Counted from the first letter of the stretch, positions 42,479 to 50,241 are shown. The stretch: 64,000 nucleotides of DNA from MWDF01 sp964545975 (GCA_964545975.1 CAZJHY010000006.1:10756-74755), one strand, 5' to 3'. Made by a program: numbers and translations. Notes: a model not told the origin generated them from the letters alone.

Positions 42479-42709
42479 ATGATGGATGAACTCAAGAAGA
42501 TGATAGCCGACAAGCTGGGTATGGATGCAAGCGAGGTAAAAGACGATTCAAGCATAGTCGAGGACCTTAAGGCTGATTCGCTGGACATGGTCGAGATATC
42601 GATGGCTCTGGAGGACCAGTACGGTGTGAAGATCCCCGATGAGGCGATGTCTGATTTCAAGACCGTCGGCGACATTGCATCATATATCGCAGTGAGGAAA
42701 GCCGCCTAA
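42479..42709 (+). CDS. acpP: Acyl carrier protein
   Basis: Small acidic carrier that holds growing acyl chains on 4'-phosphopantetheine. The attachment Ser is in ADSLDMVE, and the flanking helices (KKMIADKLGMD and VKIPDEAMSDFKTVGDI) are typical. 76 residues is normal. TAAGGAGG is eight bases before the first of two adjacent ATG codons. It is unusual only in being the last gene of the operon; many organisms place it between fabG and fabF. Confidence 0.95.
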   Translation: MMDELKKMIADKLGMDASEVKDDSSIVEDLKADSLDMVEISMALEDQYGVKIPDEAMSDFKTVGDIASYIAVRKAA

Positions 42710-42724
42710 ATCAAACAGGGGCGG

Positions 42725-42760
42725 AAAAAAGGAAGGCTCCGGTTTCCCGGGGCCTTCCTT
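42725..42760. terminator. Bidirectional terminator between acpP and pfp
   Basis: AAGGAAGGCTCCGG (42729-42742) pairs with CCGGGGCCTTCCTT (42747-42760) over 14 pairs with one G-U. The A-run at 42725-42730 becomes a T-run when read on the minus strand, so it is a classical terminator for pfp; it probably also stops the fab operon. Confidence 0.85.
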
Positions 42761-42773
42761 CGCGTCTGTCCTG

Positions 42774-43991
42774 TCATCTTGCCTTCAGTATCTTATCCAC
42801 CATGGGTGCCCGCAAGGTCGATGCAGAGGGCATGTTGGAGCCGAGAAGCGGGGCAAGGTAATATTTGAAAGCGTCTGTCACGTTGTTGCCTTCAGCGTTG
42901 ATGAAATCGTCCGGCATAAGCTTGGTCTTGCCGGCGATGTCCTGCAGTCGTCTCAGCTTGTAGTCGACCGAATAGAAGCCCGTGCGCTCTATCGCTATCG
43001 AACCGTCGATGTTGTGCCAAATGGCAAACTGAGCGGCCTTCTCCCCGACTTCCCTCGCCTCTTTCTGGTCTACGTCGGAAACGCAGCCTACGAATGACCT
43101 CTGCAGGTAGCCAAGGGTATCTGATCGAACGCGCGATATATTGAGCTTCTCCTTAATGAGATTGCACAGAAGGTCGCCCAGCGCTCCGGTGCCGGAAAGC
43201 TGCATGTTGCCGTGGGCGTCCTTCTCCCTTTTGACAAGCTTCGTCACTATCGGATTGCCGTCAGCGTCCTGTATTCCCTCGGAGACCGCGATTACGCACC
43301 GCCCCATCCTGTCATATACCCTCTTCACATCCTTAAGGAAGGAATCGGTGTCGAAAGGCCTCTCGGGCATATAGATGAGGTGCGGCCCGTCCTCCGGGTA
43401 CTTCTGCGCTACTGATGACGACGCTGTCAAGAAGCCTGCGTGCCTTCCCATCACGACCCCGATGTGCACACCGGGAAGGGCTTTGTTGTCCAGGTTGATT
43501 CCGATGAACGCCTGGGCGACGAACTTCGCCGCCGAAGGATAGCCCGGCGTATGGTCGTTCAAGACCAGGTCGTTGTCTATCGTCTTCGGTATGTGAATGG
43601 CGCGGAACTCGTAGTCGTAAAGCTCCGCCTGCTCGTTCACGATTCTTACCGTGTCGGCGGAATCGTTTCCGCCGATATAGAAGAAGTATCTTACGTCATA
43701 GGCCCTGAAGACCTTCATTATCTCCTTGCAGTAGGCCTCATCCGGCTTGTCCCTTGTCGAAAACAGCGCCGACGAAGGGGTGTTTGCCACCCTCTCAAGG
43801 TTGTTCGTCGTCTCCTGGGTAAGGTCGAGGAAATCCTCGTTTATTATCCCGTGGACCCCGTTTACCGCACCGTATACCTTGCTGACCTGCCTGAACTTCC
43901 TTGCCTCCAGGACCACGCCTACGAGCGACTGGTTTATCACTGCCGTCGGCCCTCCGCCCTGTGCTACTACTACCTTTCCCTCCAACTCCAT
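42774..43991 (-). CDS. pfp: Phosphofructokinase, pyrophosphate-dependent type
   Basis: Phosphorylates fructose 6-phosphate, the committed glycolytic step, probably with pyrophosphate and reversibly. The N terminus VVVAQGGGPTAVINQSLVG binds the phosphate donor, and FYIGGNDSADT carries Asp at the position where ATP enzymes have Gly (GGDG), the accepted mark of PPi use. PKTIDNDL, GRHAGFLTA and MPERPFD are the fructose 6-phosphate and catalytic segments. I start at the ATG complementary to 43989-43991 (405 residues); the frame extends 44 codons upstream without family sequence. An AI-2E-type gene lies upstream, separated by a terminator, so it has its own promoter. Confidence 0.9.
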   Translation of the reverse strand: MELEGKVVVAQGGGPTAVINQSLVGVVLEARKFRQVSKVYGAVNGVHGIINEDFLDLTQETTNNLERVANTPSSALFSTRDKPDEAYCKEIMKVFRAYDVRYFFYIGGNDSADTVRIVNEQAELYDYEFRAIHIPKTIDNDLVLNDHTPGYPSAAKFVAQAFIGINLDNKALPGVHIGVVMGRHAGFLTASSSVAQKYPEDGPHLIYMPERPFDTDSFLKDVKRVYDRMGRCVIAVSEGIQDADGNPIVTKLVKREKDAHGNMQLSGTGALGDLLCNLIKEKLNISRVRSDTLGYLQRSFVGCVSDVDQKEAREVGEKAAQFAIWHNIDGSIAIERTGFYSVDYKLRRLQDIAGKTKLMPDDFINAEGNNVTDAFKYYLAPLLGSNMPSASTLRAPMVDKILKAR

Positions 43992-44079
43992 GATGCACCA
44001 CTGCTTTCCTTGAGATTCATTCGTATTATAGAGCTTCGCGCCGGGTTTGCGCCACATCAGGGGATTACCGGCCCCTGAA

Positions 44080-44109
44080 AATGAAAAGGCATGGGGCTTC
44101 CCCCATGCC
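44080..44109 (-). terminator. Intrinsic terminator of the AI-2E-type transporter gene
   Basis: Read on the minus strand, GGCATGGGG and CCCCATGCC (44088-44109) form a nine-pair stem with a four-base loop, followed by TTTTCATTTT. A second hairpin, CAGGGG/CCCCTG at 44058-44077, lies just beyond. Confidence 0.88.
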
Positions 44110-44130
44110 GACAGCCGAATCAACCTACAT

Positions 44131-45237
44131 TTAGGGTTTAAGCTTTCTGTCGAGATCCTCGTTCAAGAGCCTATACAGGACAGTCATGGTAGGCACGCCC
44201 AGCACCATGCCCATCACCCCGAAAAGCCCGCCGCCTACAATTATGACCATAAGAAGCCACAGAGGAGGCAGCCCGATGGTGCTGCCCACCACGCGGGGAT
44301 AGATCAAGTTCCCCTCGACTTGCTGCAGCACAATGACGAACAGCACGAACCAGAGAGCCTTGACCGGGTCGACAAGAAGGATTATCAGGGCGCTGGGTAT
44401 GGTTCCAATTATCGGGCCTGCGATGGGAACGAGATTGCTTATTCCTATCATCATGCTTATCGGAAGAGCATAAGGGAAGCCGAGGGCGATCATGCCGGCA
44501 AAGCAGGCAATGCCAAGGATTAGAGCCTCTGTAAGCTGGCCATAAACGAACTTCTTGAAGGTGGTTGCAGTGATCTCCCCGACCTGTTCGATCCTTTTCG
44601 CCCTTTTTGGCAGGTATGCGCGTACGGACCTGAGGAGAATGCCTTCGAGGTTCCTTTTATCCGAAAGGATGTATATCGACAGTATGAAGCCCAGCAGGAT
44701 ATTGATAATGCTCCTTACCACACCCGTCGTTATGGTGAAAAGCCTCGGCACGAAACCGGTGAGGAAGGCGCTCAGCCTGTCCGGAAGCTGCTGTATGAAA
44801 TCGTCGAACCTGGTAAGGTCCAGAGACTTGATGTCCAGGTAATCAGCCACTGCCTTGATATAAGTGCTTACCTGGTCCCGGTAGGCAGGGTAGCTCGCAG
44901 AGAACTGCTTAACGCTGTCTATGAACTGGGGGATGATGTAATAGAAGAGCGCTGCTACGATTACAAGGAAAGCGACATGGGAAAGAAGAACAGCAACAGA
45001 CCTTCGGGCCTTGCCCTCCTTCGACAGAAAGGGTACTTTAGCAAGCAGCCTGTGAAGCCATTCGAAGGGGCCGTTCACTATGAAGGCCAGCGCTATTCCG
45101 ATGAACAGCGGGGAGAGAACGGCAAGAAGCCTCGAGGCAAGGGAAATCAGGAGGTCAATCTTGACCACCGCCGCGACCATGAGGATGGTGTAGGCAATCA
45201 GCTTCAGGCAACTTCTGAAAAGGCCTCTGTCCATCAT
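44131..45237 (-). CDS. AI-2E family transporter (PerM/YtvI type membrane protein)
   Basis: A 368-residue polytopic membrane protein of the AI-2E family, whose members include TqsA, PerM and sporulation protein YtvI; substrates are mostly unproven and some act as Na+/H+ antiporters. Marks are LSPLFIGIALAFIVNGPFEWL, FLVIVAALFYYIIPQ, a large central soluble loop ending in LSDKRNLEGILLR, GQLTEALILGIACFAGMIALGFPYALP and NLVPIAGPIIGTIPS near the C terminus. About seven to eight helices are visible. It follows the racemase-like gene by 51 bases on the same strand and ends at a strong terminator. Confidence 0.9.
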   Translation of the reverse strand: MMDRGLFRSCLKLIAYTILMVAAVVKIDLLISLASRLLAVLSPLFIGIALAFIVNGPFEWLHRLLAKVPFLSKEGKARRSVAVLLSHVAFLVIVAALFYYIIPQFIDSVKQFSASYPAYRDQVSTYIKAVADYLDIKSLDLTRFDDFIQQLPDRLSAFLTGFVPRLFTITTGVVRSIINILLGFILSIYILSDKRNLEGILLRSVRAYLPKRAKRIEQVGEITATTFKKFVYGQLTEALILGIACFAGMIALGFPYALPISMMIGISNLVPIAGPIIGTIPSALIILLVDPVKALWFVLFVIVLQQVEGNLIYPRVVGSTIGLPPLWLLMVIIVGGGLFGVMGMVLGVPTMTVLYRLLNEDLDRKLKP

Positions 45238-45288
45238 TCACTCCCGAGGTGTCATCTTCATCTGGCCGAACCTCACAAAGTCATTATA

Positions 45289-45972
45289 TCAGCTCAAACA
45301 GTAATCGAGGGCAGCCTTCACGTGCAGGTGCAGGGTATCAAGGAGAGGCTTGCCGAGCACGTCACCTCCGACAAGAAGGGGAAGCTCCGTGCAGCCCAAC
45401 ACTACCCCGTCCGCCTCGTACCTCGAGGCCATACCTATGAACCATCTCCTGCTCTGCGGCAGGAACTTCTCAAGGGCAAGCTCCTCGAAGATTATCCTGT
45501 TTATCTCCTCCTGGTCCGCCAGATTGGGGACGATGACGTCGATGGACCTTTTACCAAGCCCCTTCTTATAGAAATCCGCCTTCATCGTGTACTTGATGCC
45601 CGTGAGGAGCACCTTTTTAAGACCGAGCCTCGAGGCTTCCTCTGCGGCAGCGTCCACTATGCTGAGCATGGGAATCTTCGCAGAGGAGGACACCTCGTCG
45701 AACACGTCATGGGCTGAGTTTGCGGCCATAATGGCAAAGTCCGCGCCTGCTGCGGCTAGCCGTCCTATCCCGTTTGAGACATAGGAGGCGAGCTCTTTCC
45801 TTCGCCCCTCGTTCTCCATGCGCGTGAACCTTCCGAAGTCAAGGCTGTAGATGATTATCTCCGGATAGTCGGAATCGTGCATCCTCTCATGGTAGAGGTA
45901 TATGAGCGACCTGTAGTATTCGAGCGTGGAGGCGGGGCTTATCCCGCCAAGTATACCTATCCTTTTCTTCAT
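45289..45972 (-). CDS. Aspartate/glutamate racemase-like protein lacking the first catalytic Cys
   Basis: A 227-residue member of the Asp/Glu racemase superfamily, which normally uses two Cys residues on either face of the substrate. The fold marks are clear: RIGILGGISPASTLEYYRSL at the N terminus and GVVLGCTELPLL with Cys194 near the C terminus. At the position of the first catalytic Cys (usual CNTAH) this protein has ANSAH, so Cys is replaced by Ala84. It may be a one-directional enzyme, use another base, or act on a different substrate, as other family members do. GGGGGGC lies six bases ahead of the ATG. It is 18 bases downstream of the deformylase gene. Confidence 0.85.
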   Translation of the reverse strand: MKKRIGILGGISPASTLEYYRSLIYLYHERMHDSDYPEIIIYSLDFGRFTRMENEGRRKELASYVSNGIGRLAAAGADFAIMAANSAHDVFDEVSSSAKIPMLSIVDAAAEEASRLGLKKVLLTGIKYTMKADFYKKGLGKRSIDVIVPNLADQEEINRIIFEELALEKFLPQSRRWFIGMASRYEADGVVLGCTELPLLVGGDVLGKPLLDTLHLHVKAALDYCLS

Positions 45973-45990
45973 GAAATTGCCCCCCTGCTC

Positions 45991-46479
45991 TTATTCCGGG
46001 TGCCTGGTCAGAGAGAATGACTTGGCATCTATCGCCCTCATCGTAGCCAGGATGCCGTCAAGGTGGTCATATTCGTGCTGAATGAGCTCAGAAAGGGCTC
46101 CTTCCAGCAGAATGCTTCCATCCTGCAAGGCGGCGTCCTTGTATTCGACCCTTACCTTCATGTGGCGCCTCACCTTCACGAAAAGGCCGGGGAAGCACAT
46201 GCAGTCGTCCCAGAGTTCCATCATCTCCCCGCCTGTGACCGTAAGGACGGGGTTTATAAGCAGCATAGGCTCCCCCGCATCCAAATAGATGATCCGCCTG
46301 AATTCCCCTATCTGAGGCGCTGCGATCGCCCGGCCGAACCCATGCCTTGCCCTGAATGCCTCAAAGGTATCCTTAAGGTCATTTCCTATCCTTGAGGCTT
46401 CCTGGGCCTCGCCGTGGCGTATCTCGCTGCTGACAGAGTACAAACGGCTGTCGCCAAGCTTCAGAATATCCCTGACCAT
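45991..46479 (-). CDS. def: Peptide deformylase family protein with altered second motif
   Basis: Removes the N-formyl group from new polypeptides, using a metal held by one Cys and two His. Motif 1 is GFGRAIAAPQIG, intact, and motif 3 is QHEYDHLDG with the catalytic Glu (HExxH). Motif 2, usually EGCLS, reads DDCMCFPG, so the metal-binding Cys is kept but the neighbours differ, as in a divergent group of anaerobe deformylases. 162 residues is normal. The protein may be the main enzyme or a second copy; no methionyl-tRNA formyltransferase gene is next to it. It heads a short minus-strand unit with the racemase-like gene. Confidence 0.85.
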   Translation of the reverse strand: MVRDILKLGDSRLYSVSSEIRHGEAQEASRIGNDLKDTFEAFRARHGFGRAIAAPQIGEFRRIIYLDAGEPMLLINPVLTVTGGEMMELWDDCMCFPGLFVKVRRHMKVRVEYKDAALQDGSILLEGALSELIQHEYDHLDGILATMRAIDAKSFSLTRHPE

Positions 46480-46601
46480 CGGCTCTCCTCCGCAGTATCG
46501 ATTACGGAACTTATTCTACGGGGTTTGCCTATGACCTTCAGGATATGCTTACGACAAGAGGCATTTTTAGGGCATAGTCTCCGCGGAACAAATAGAAGAA
46601 G

Positions 46602-46635
46602 TTGAATAAGGGCAGTTAAAGTGATAGCATTCACA
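46602..46635 (+). promoter_or_regulatory. Promoter with CRP/FNR-like inverted repeat before the FMN-binding gene
   Basis: TTGAAT (46602-46607) and TAGCAT (46625-46630) are 17 bases apart. The -10 box is the exact centre of AGTGA-TAGCAT-TCACA (46620-46635), nine of ten bases of the TGTGA-N6-TCACA core recognised by CRP-family regulators. A protein bound there would block the promoter. Confidence 0.5.
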
Positions 46636-46672
46636 ATAGATTGCCAATCAAACAAACAGGAGGAGGAAACCC

Positions 46673-47725
46673 ATGAGAAAGACACTGGCAGTAGTAGTCG
46701 CGGTATTGCTGGCAGCAGCGCTTGGAGCATCTGTCCTTGCATTCACCAACGGGGTGTTCGAAGGCGAAGCTGAAGGCTACCTAGGCAAGATCAAGCTCGC
46801 AGTGACGATCGAAAACGGCGCAGTGAAGGCAATAAAGGTGCTGGAGAGGCACGACACGGACGGGATCTTCGATGCAGCATATGAGGAGATCTCCGGCAAG
46901 GTCATCAAGACGAACGGAGTTGCCGGCATAGATGCAGTCTCCGGCGCGACCTACTCGTCGAAGGGCATACTCGCAGCTGTAACGGCAGCTCTGAACAAGG
47001 CCGGCGCGAACATCGCAGTCGCTTCAGAGAAGCCTAAGGAAGTGGCGAAGTCCGAGATACCCGCAGCCGCGAAGGCTGTCTACGAAGGCCTAGGCAAGTC
47101 TGTGATCTTCAGGCTCGGCCCCGGCTCCGACTCCGAGAAGGTGCCCGTCTACAGCTTCAACATCGTCATGGCCAGGGTTATGTTCGATGCGGACGGGAAG
47201 ATACTGGACAGCTTCGTGGATATGTATGAAGTCAGCACCCCCAACTACGACGGGGCCAGCATGCCTCATTTCTCCGGTTGGCCTGGCACCCCCGGTTACA
47301 ACTACACCGACCATGAGGCCGAGAAGGTGACAAAGAAGACAGAGAACACCGTGGAGTACATCTCAGCCGAGGTTAACGGCTGGCTAACCAAGAGGCAGCG
47401 CGGCGACAGCTACGGAATGAACGCCGCCAACGAGTGGTATAAGCAGATGGACGCCTTCCAGGCGTTCTTCCGGGGCAAGACCGTCGATGAGATAGTCTCC
47501 TGGTTCAAGAAGTACTGCTCCGACCGCAACGGAAGGCCCATAAAGGCCAACACCACCAACGCCCAGGACCTCGCCAAGTTCAACCTCCTGACCGACGCTG
47601 AGAAGGCACAGCTCGCCGAGGTCGTGGCGACCGCGACGATGAGCCTGAACGACCCCCACGGGAACATCATAGCCGCCCTTCAGGATGCGTTCGTCAATCG
47701 CGTCGAGATTAAAGTAGCAAGATAA
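46673..47725 (+). CDS. Exported FMN-binding protein, flavinylated, fused to an uncharacterised domain
   Basis: An exported redox protein with covalently bound FMN. Residues 1-23 are a signal peptide (ending SVLA) without lipobox. Residues about 27-113 are an FMN-binding domain: GYLGKIKLAVTIENGAVKAI and DAVSGATYSSKGI, where Thr93 of the D-x-x-S-G-A-T motif should be flavinylated by ApbE. From about residue 130 to the end is a second domain containing SFNIVMARVMFDADGKI and YGMNAANEWYKQMDAFQ then GKTVDEI, which matches the two repeats of the next gene product. Such proteins pass electrons outside the cytoplasm. AGGAGGAGG precedes the ATG; a hairpin terminator follows, and an ApbE gene lies 1.4 kb downstream. 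Confidence 0.9.
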   Translation: MRKTLAVVVAVLLAAALGASVLAFTNGVFEGEAEGYLGKIKLAVTIENGAVKAIKVLERHDTDGIFDAAYEEISGKVIKTNGVAGIDAVSGATYSSKGILAAVTAALNKAGANIAVASEKPKEVAKSEIPAAAKAVYEGLGKSVIFRLGPGSDSEKVPVYSFNIVMARVMFDADGKILDSFVDMYEVSTPNYDGASMPHFSGWPGTPGYNYTDHEAEKVTKKTENTVEYISAEVNGWLTKRQRGDSYGMNAANEWYKQMDAFQAFFRGKTVDEIVSWFKKYCSDRNGRPIKANTTNAQDLAKFNLLTDAEKAQLAEVVATATMSLNDPHGNIIAALQDAFVNRVEIKVAR

Positions 47726-47750
47726 CCCCAGATTCCCGGATGAAGCATAG

Positions 47751-47785
47751 GGATGACCGGCGCCATGTGCGCCGGTCATCCTTTA
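47751..47785 (+). terminator. Terminator after the FMN-binding gene
   Basis: GGATGACCGGCGC (47751-47763) and GCGCCGGTCATCC (47769-47781) form a perfect 13-pair stem with loop CATGT, then TTTA. Confidence 0.8.
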
Positions 47786-47874
47786 CCGTACCTTGATGCA
47801 AGCCATGGAACAGCAGAGCTGCCCATGCGTCATATTTGATAAGGAATTCACAAATGGTTCATAAGATGAATGAT

Positions 47875-47958
47875 TGTGAATGATATCATAAAGTATCAAA
47901 ACAAGTACAATAAAGCCGCAGTCTGATTATTCATAGCCAAATATGTATGTGATAAAAT
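47875..47958 (+). promoter_or_regulatory. Promoter and CRP/FNR-like site before the tandem-repeat protein gene
   Basis: TTCATA (47930-47935) and TAAAAT (47953-47958) are 17 bases apart and would start RNA about 40 bases before the ATG. Upstream, TGTGA-ATGATA-TCATA (47875-47890) resembles the CRP/FNR-type repeat also seen before the FMN-binding gene, and a wider imperfect inverted repeat runs from ATTCACAA (47847) to TTGTGAAT (47881). Confidence 0.45.
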
Positions 47959-48001
47959 GAACAACAAAGATACCCAAAACAATCCAAGGGAGGAAACACA
48001 T

Positions 48002-49030
48002 ATGAAGAAGACCATGTTGGTAGCCCTAGCTATCATGCTGGTAGCCGCTGTGGCAGTATCGGCAGCAGACGCGCCGATAACCAAGATCGGCCTCGGCCAC
48101 GTTATCAGCATCAAGAGCTCCAAGGACGCGACTGCCACCGCGACAGCGGTAGGCCAGGTAGACACAGTTATGGCAGCAGTGGCGTTCGACGCCGCGGGCA
48201 AGGTAGTCAAGGTCAGCATCGACAACGCACAGACCAAGGTCAATTTCGACAAGGACATGAAAGTCGCCTCTGACGTGACTGTTGCCCCCCAGACCAAAGT
48301 AGAGCTCAAGGAAGGATACGGCATGGCCAAGGTGTCCACCATAAAGCTCGAGTGGTACCAGCAGATGGCGAACTTCGAGAAGTGGATGATAGGCAAGACA
48401 GTAGCTGAGATCAAGGCCCTCAAGGTCAAGACCCGTGACGCGTCGCACACAAACGTCCCGGACATCCCGGAGCTGACTTCTCTCGTCACTATAACTGTCG
48501 AGAGCTATATTGCAGCTGTTGAGGACGCTTGGAACAACGCCGTGGCGGTGAAGGCCGGCGGAGTGAAGCTCGGACTCGGACAGAACGTCTCCATAAAGAG
48601 TTCCAAGAGCGCGACCGACACCGTCGCCCCAGTCGCCCAGGTTGACTGCGTGATGGCAGCGACGCTGTTCGACGCGGCAGGCAAGGTCGTAGAGACCATA
48701 ATCGACAACGGCCAGACCAAGGTGAACTTCGACAAGGCCGGCAAGGTCACCTCTGACAAGACCGCCGAGTTCAAGACCAAGAAGGAGCTCAAGGAAGGAT
48801 ACGGCATGGCCAAGGTATCCACCATAAAGCTCGAGTGGTATCAGCAAATGGAGAACTTCGAAGCATGGATGGCAGGCAAGACCGTAGCCCAGATCCAGGC
48901 CCTCAAGGTGAAGACCCGTGACGCGTCGCACACAAACGTCCCGGACATCCCGGAGCTGACCTCCCTCGTCACGATAACTGTCGAGAGCTACATCGCCGCT
49001 GTGGCCGAGTCCTTTACAAACGCCAAGTAA
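48002..49030 (+). CDS. Exported tandem-repeat protein of the flavinylation module
   Basis: A secreted protein of 342 residues made of a signal peptide (about residues 1-22) and two copies of one domain, 161 residues apart. Each copy has GLG-x6-KSSK, AQVD or GQVD followed by VMAA-x-x-FDAAGKVV, the segment KEGYGMAKVSTIKLEWYQQM, GKTVA-x-I, and RDASHTNVPDIPELTSLVTITVESYIAAV. The same domain forms the C-terminal half of the FMN-binding protein just upstream. No D-x-x-S-G-A-T motif is present, so the repeats are not expected to be flavinylated. I believe similar proteins occur uncharacterised next to FMN-binding proteins in other anaerobes. GGGAGG precedes ATG 48002. Likely role: partner or acceptor in extracytosolic electron transfer, by context. 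Confidence 0.85.
   Translation: MKKTMLVALAIMLVAAVAVSAADAPITKIGLGHVISIKSSKDATATATAVGQVDTVMAAVAFDAAGKVVKVSIDNAQTKVNFDKDMKVASDVTVAPQTKVELKEGYGMAKVSTIKLEWYQQMANFEKWMIGKTVAEIKALKVKTRDASHTNVPDIPELTSLVTITVESYIAAVEDAWNNAVAVKAGGVKLGLGQNVSIKSSKSATDTVAPVAQVDCVMAATLFDAAGKVVETIIDNGQTKVNFDKAGKVTSDKTAEFKTKKELKEGYGMAKVSTIKLEWYQQMENFEAWMAGKTVAQIQALKVKTRDASHTNVPDIPELTSLVTITVESYIAAVAESFTNAK
48083..49027 (+). repeat. In-frame tandem duplication of 483 bp within the exported repeat protein gene
   Basis: The first unit (about 48083-48544) and second unit (about 48566-49027) align without gaps at an offset of 483 bases. The stretches after 48305 and after 48421 are nearly identical at DNA level, while the middle part is more diverged. 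This pattern suggests fairly recent duplication or ongoing gene conversion. Confidence 0.9.
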
Positions 49031-49049
49031 TTCCAGGAGATGCTATGCG

Positions 49050-49083
49050 GGGCCTCCCCCTCGAAGGGGAGGCCCTTTTAATT
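49050..49083 (+). terminator. Strong intrinsic terminator after the tandem-repeat protein gene
   Basis: GGGCCTCCCC (49050-49059) and GGGGAGGCCC (49066-49075) pair perfectly over ten bases with loop CTCGAA, followed by TTTTAATT. Confidence 0.92.
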
Positions 49084-49137
49084 GGCCGGGTTGCGCAATG
49101 CAAGGCATTAAGCATACTATTCCTTAAGGTGATGTGA

Positions 49138-50241
49138 ATGAGCTCAAAGCGGAACGCAATCATTGCCGGGGTCGCTACGGTGCTGCTTGTAGCGGCAGGA
49201 ACGGCAGGTTACCTGCTTACGCGGGTGCGATATGAGAAGTATACGGAAAGCATGCTCGACGTCTTCGATACCGTGATAACGCTTGTGGCGTACACGAAGG
49301 ACGAAGCTGAGTTCGAGGGGTATTTCAAGCATGCCTACGACAGGCTTCATGAGCTGCATAGGCTCTACGACTACTACTATCCGTATGAGGGCGTAAACAA
49401 CATATATACGATTAACCAGAACGCGGGGAAGGCGCCTGTGCCGGTGGACGCCCAGGTTATCGACATGCTCCTCTTCGCAAAGAACCTGTATGGGAAGACC
49501 CTCGGTAGGACGAATGTCGCGATGGGGTCTGTACTTGCAATCTGGCATGATTATCGTGAAGAGGGTATCAATGACCCGGACAATGCGAAGATCCCTCCAA
49601 TGGAAGATCTGGTTGCCGCAAACGCCCATACAAACATCGAAGATCTTATCATTGACGAGGAAGCCGGGACGGTGTATCTAGCCGATCCTCTCATGAAACT
49701 GGACGTTGGGGCAGTGGCCAAGGGGTATGCGACGGAGCTTATTTCCAAGGAGCTTTTCGAGATGGGCATGAATTCAGGAATGCTTAGTTCAGGGGGCAAC
49801 ATCAGATCTTTCGGCAAACCGATGGACGGCATACGCGAAAGGTGGGGAGTCGGCGTCCAGAATCCCGACGCCTCGATTTTCTCCACCGACGAGGAGCTTC
49901 TGGACGTAATCTTCATTAACGACGGGGCTGTGGCAAGCAGCGGCGACTACCAGCGTTACTATGAGGTAGACGGAAGGATACTTCATCACTTAATCGACCC
50001 CGACACGCTCATGCCTGCCGGATACTTCAGGGCAGTCACAGTTCTGACTGGCGATGCCGGCCTTGCCGACTATATGTCCACGGCGCTGTTCATGCTGCCT
50101 CTTGAAGAGGCGAAGCGGCTTGCCGAGAGCCTGGACAGTGTGGAGGCTTTCTGGGTCCTGCCCGACGGGCGGATGGACGCGACGGCGGGTATGGTCAAGC
50201 TTCTAAGGAGCCAGGGTGCATCCGGTGCGAAGAAACAATGA
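49138..50241 (+). CDS. apbE: FAD:protein FMN transferase ApbE
   Basis: Attaches FMN from FAD to a Thr in exported target proteins, using Mg2+. The protein (367 residues) has an N-terminal membrane anchor (about residues 8-27), so it works outside the cytoplasm. Family motifs are TNVAMGSVLAIWHDYR, LDVGAVAKGYATELIS, MLSSGGNIRSFGKP, ASSGDYQRYYEVDGRILHHLIDPDT and ADYMSTALFMLP, which hold FAD and the metal. AAGGTGATGTGA precedes the ATG. Its obvious substrate is the FMN-binding protein at 46673-47725 (Thr93). It is set off from the repeat-protein gene by a terminator, so it has its own promoter or relies on read-through. Confidence 0.94.
   Translation: MSSKRNAIIAGVATVLLVAAGTAGYLLTRVRYEKYTESMLDVFDTVITLVAYTKDEAEFEGYFKHAYDRLHELHRLYDYYYPYEGVNNIYTINQNAGKAPVPVDAQVIDMLLFAKNLYGKTLGRTNVAMGSVLAIWHDYREEGINDPDNAKIPPMEDLVAANAHTNIEDLIIDEEAGTVYLADPLMKLDVGAVAKGYATELISKELFEMGMNSGMLSSGGNIRSFGKPMDGIRERWGVGVQNPDASIFSTDEELLDVIFINDGAVASSGDYQRYYEVDGRILHHLIDPDTLMPAGYFRAVTVLTGDAGLADYMSTALFMLPLEEAKRLAESLDSVEAFWVLPDGRMDATAGMVKLLRSQGASGAKKQ

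Noticed and set aside
48026..48931. 301-codon antisense frame inside the tandem-repeat protein gene
   Set aside because: It is open only because the duplicated sense gene avoids certain codons; the translation is a Leu-Gly-His-rich shadow.
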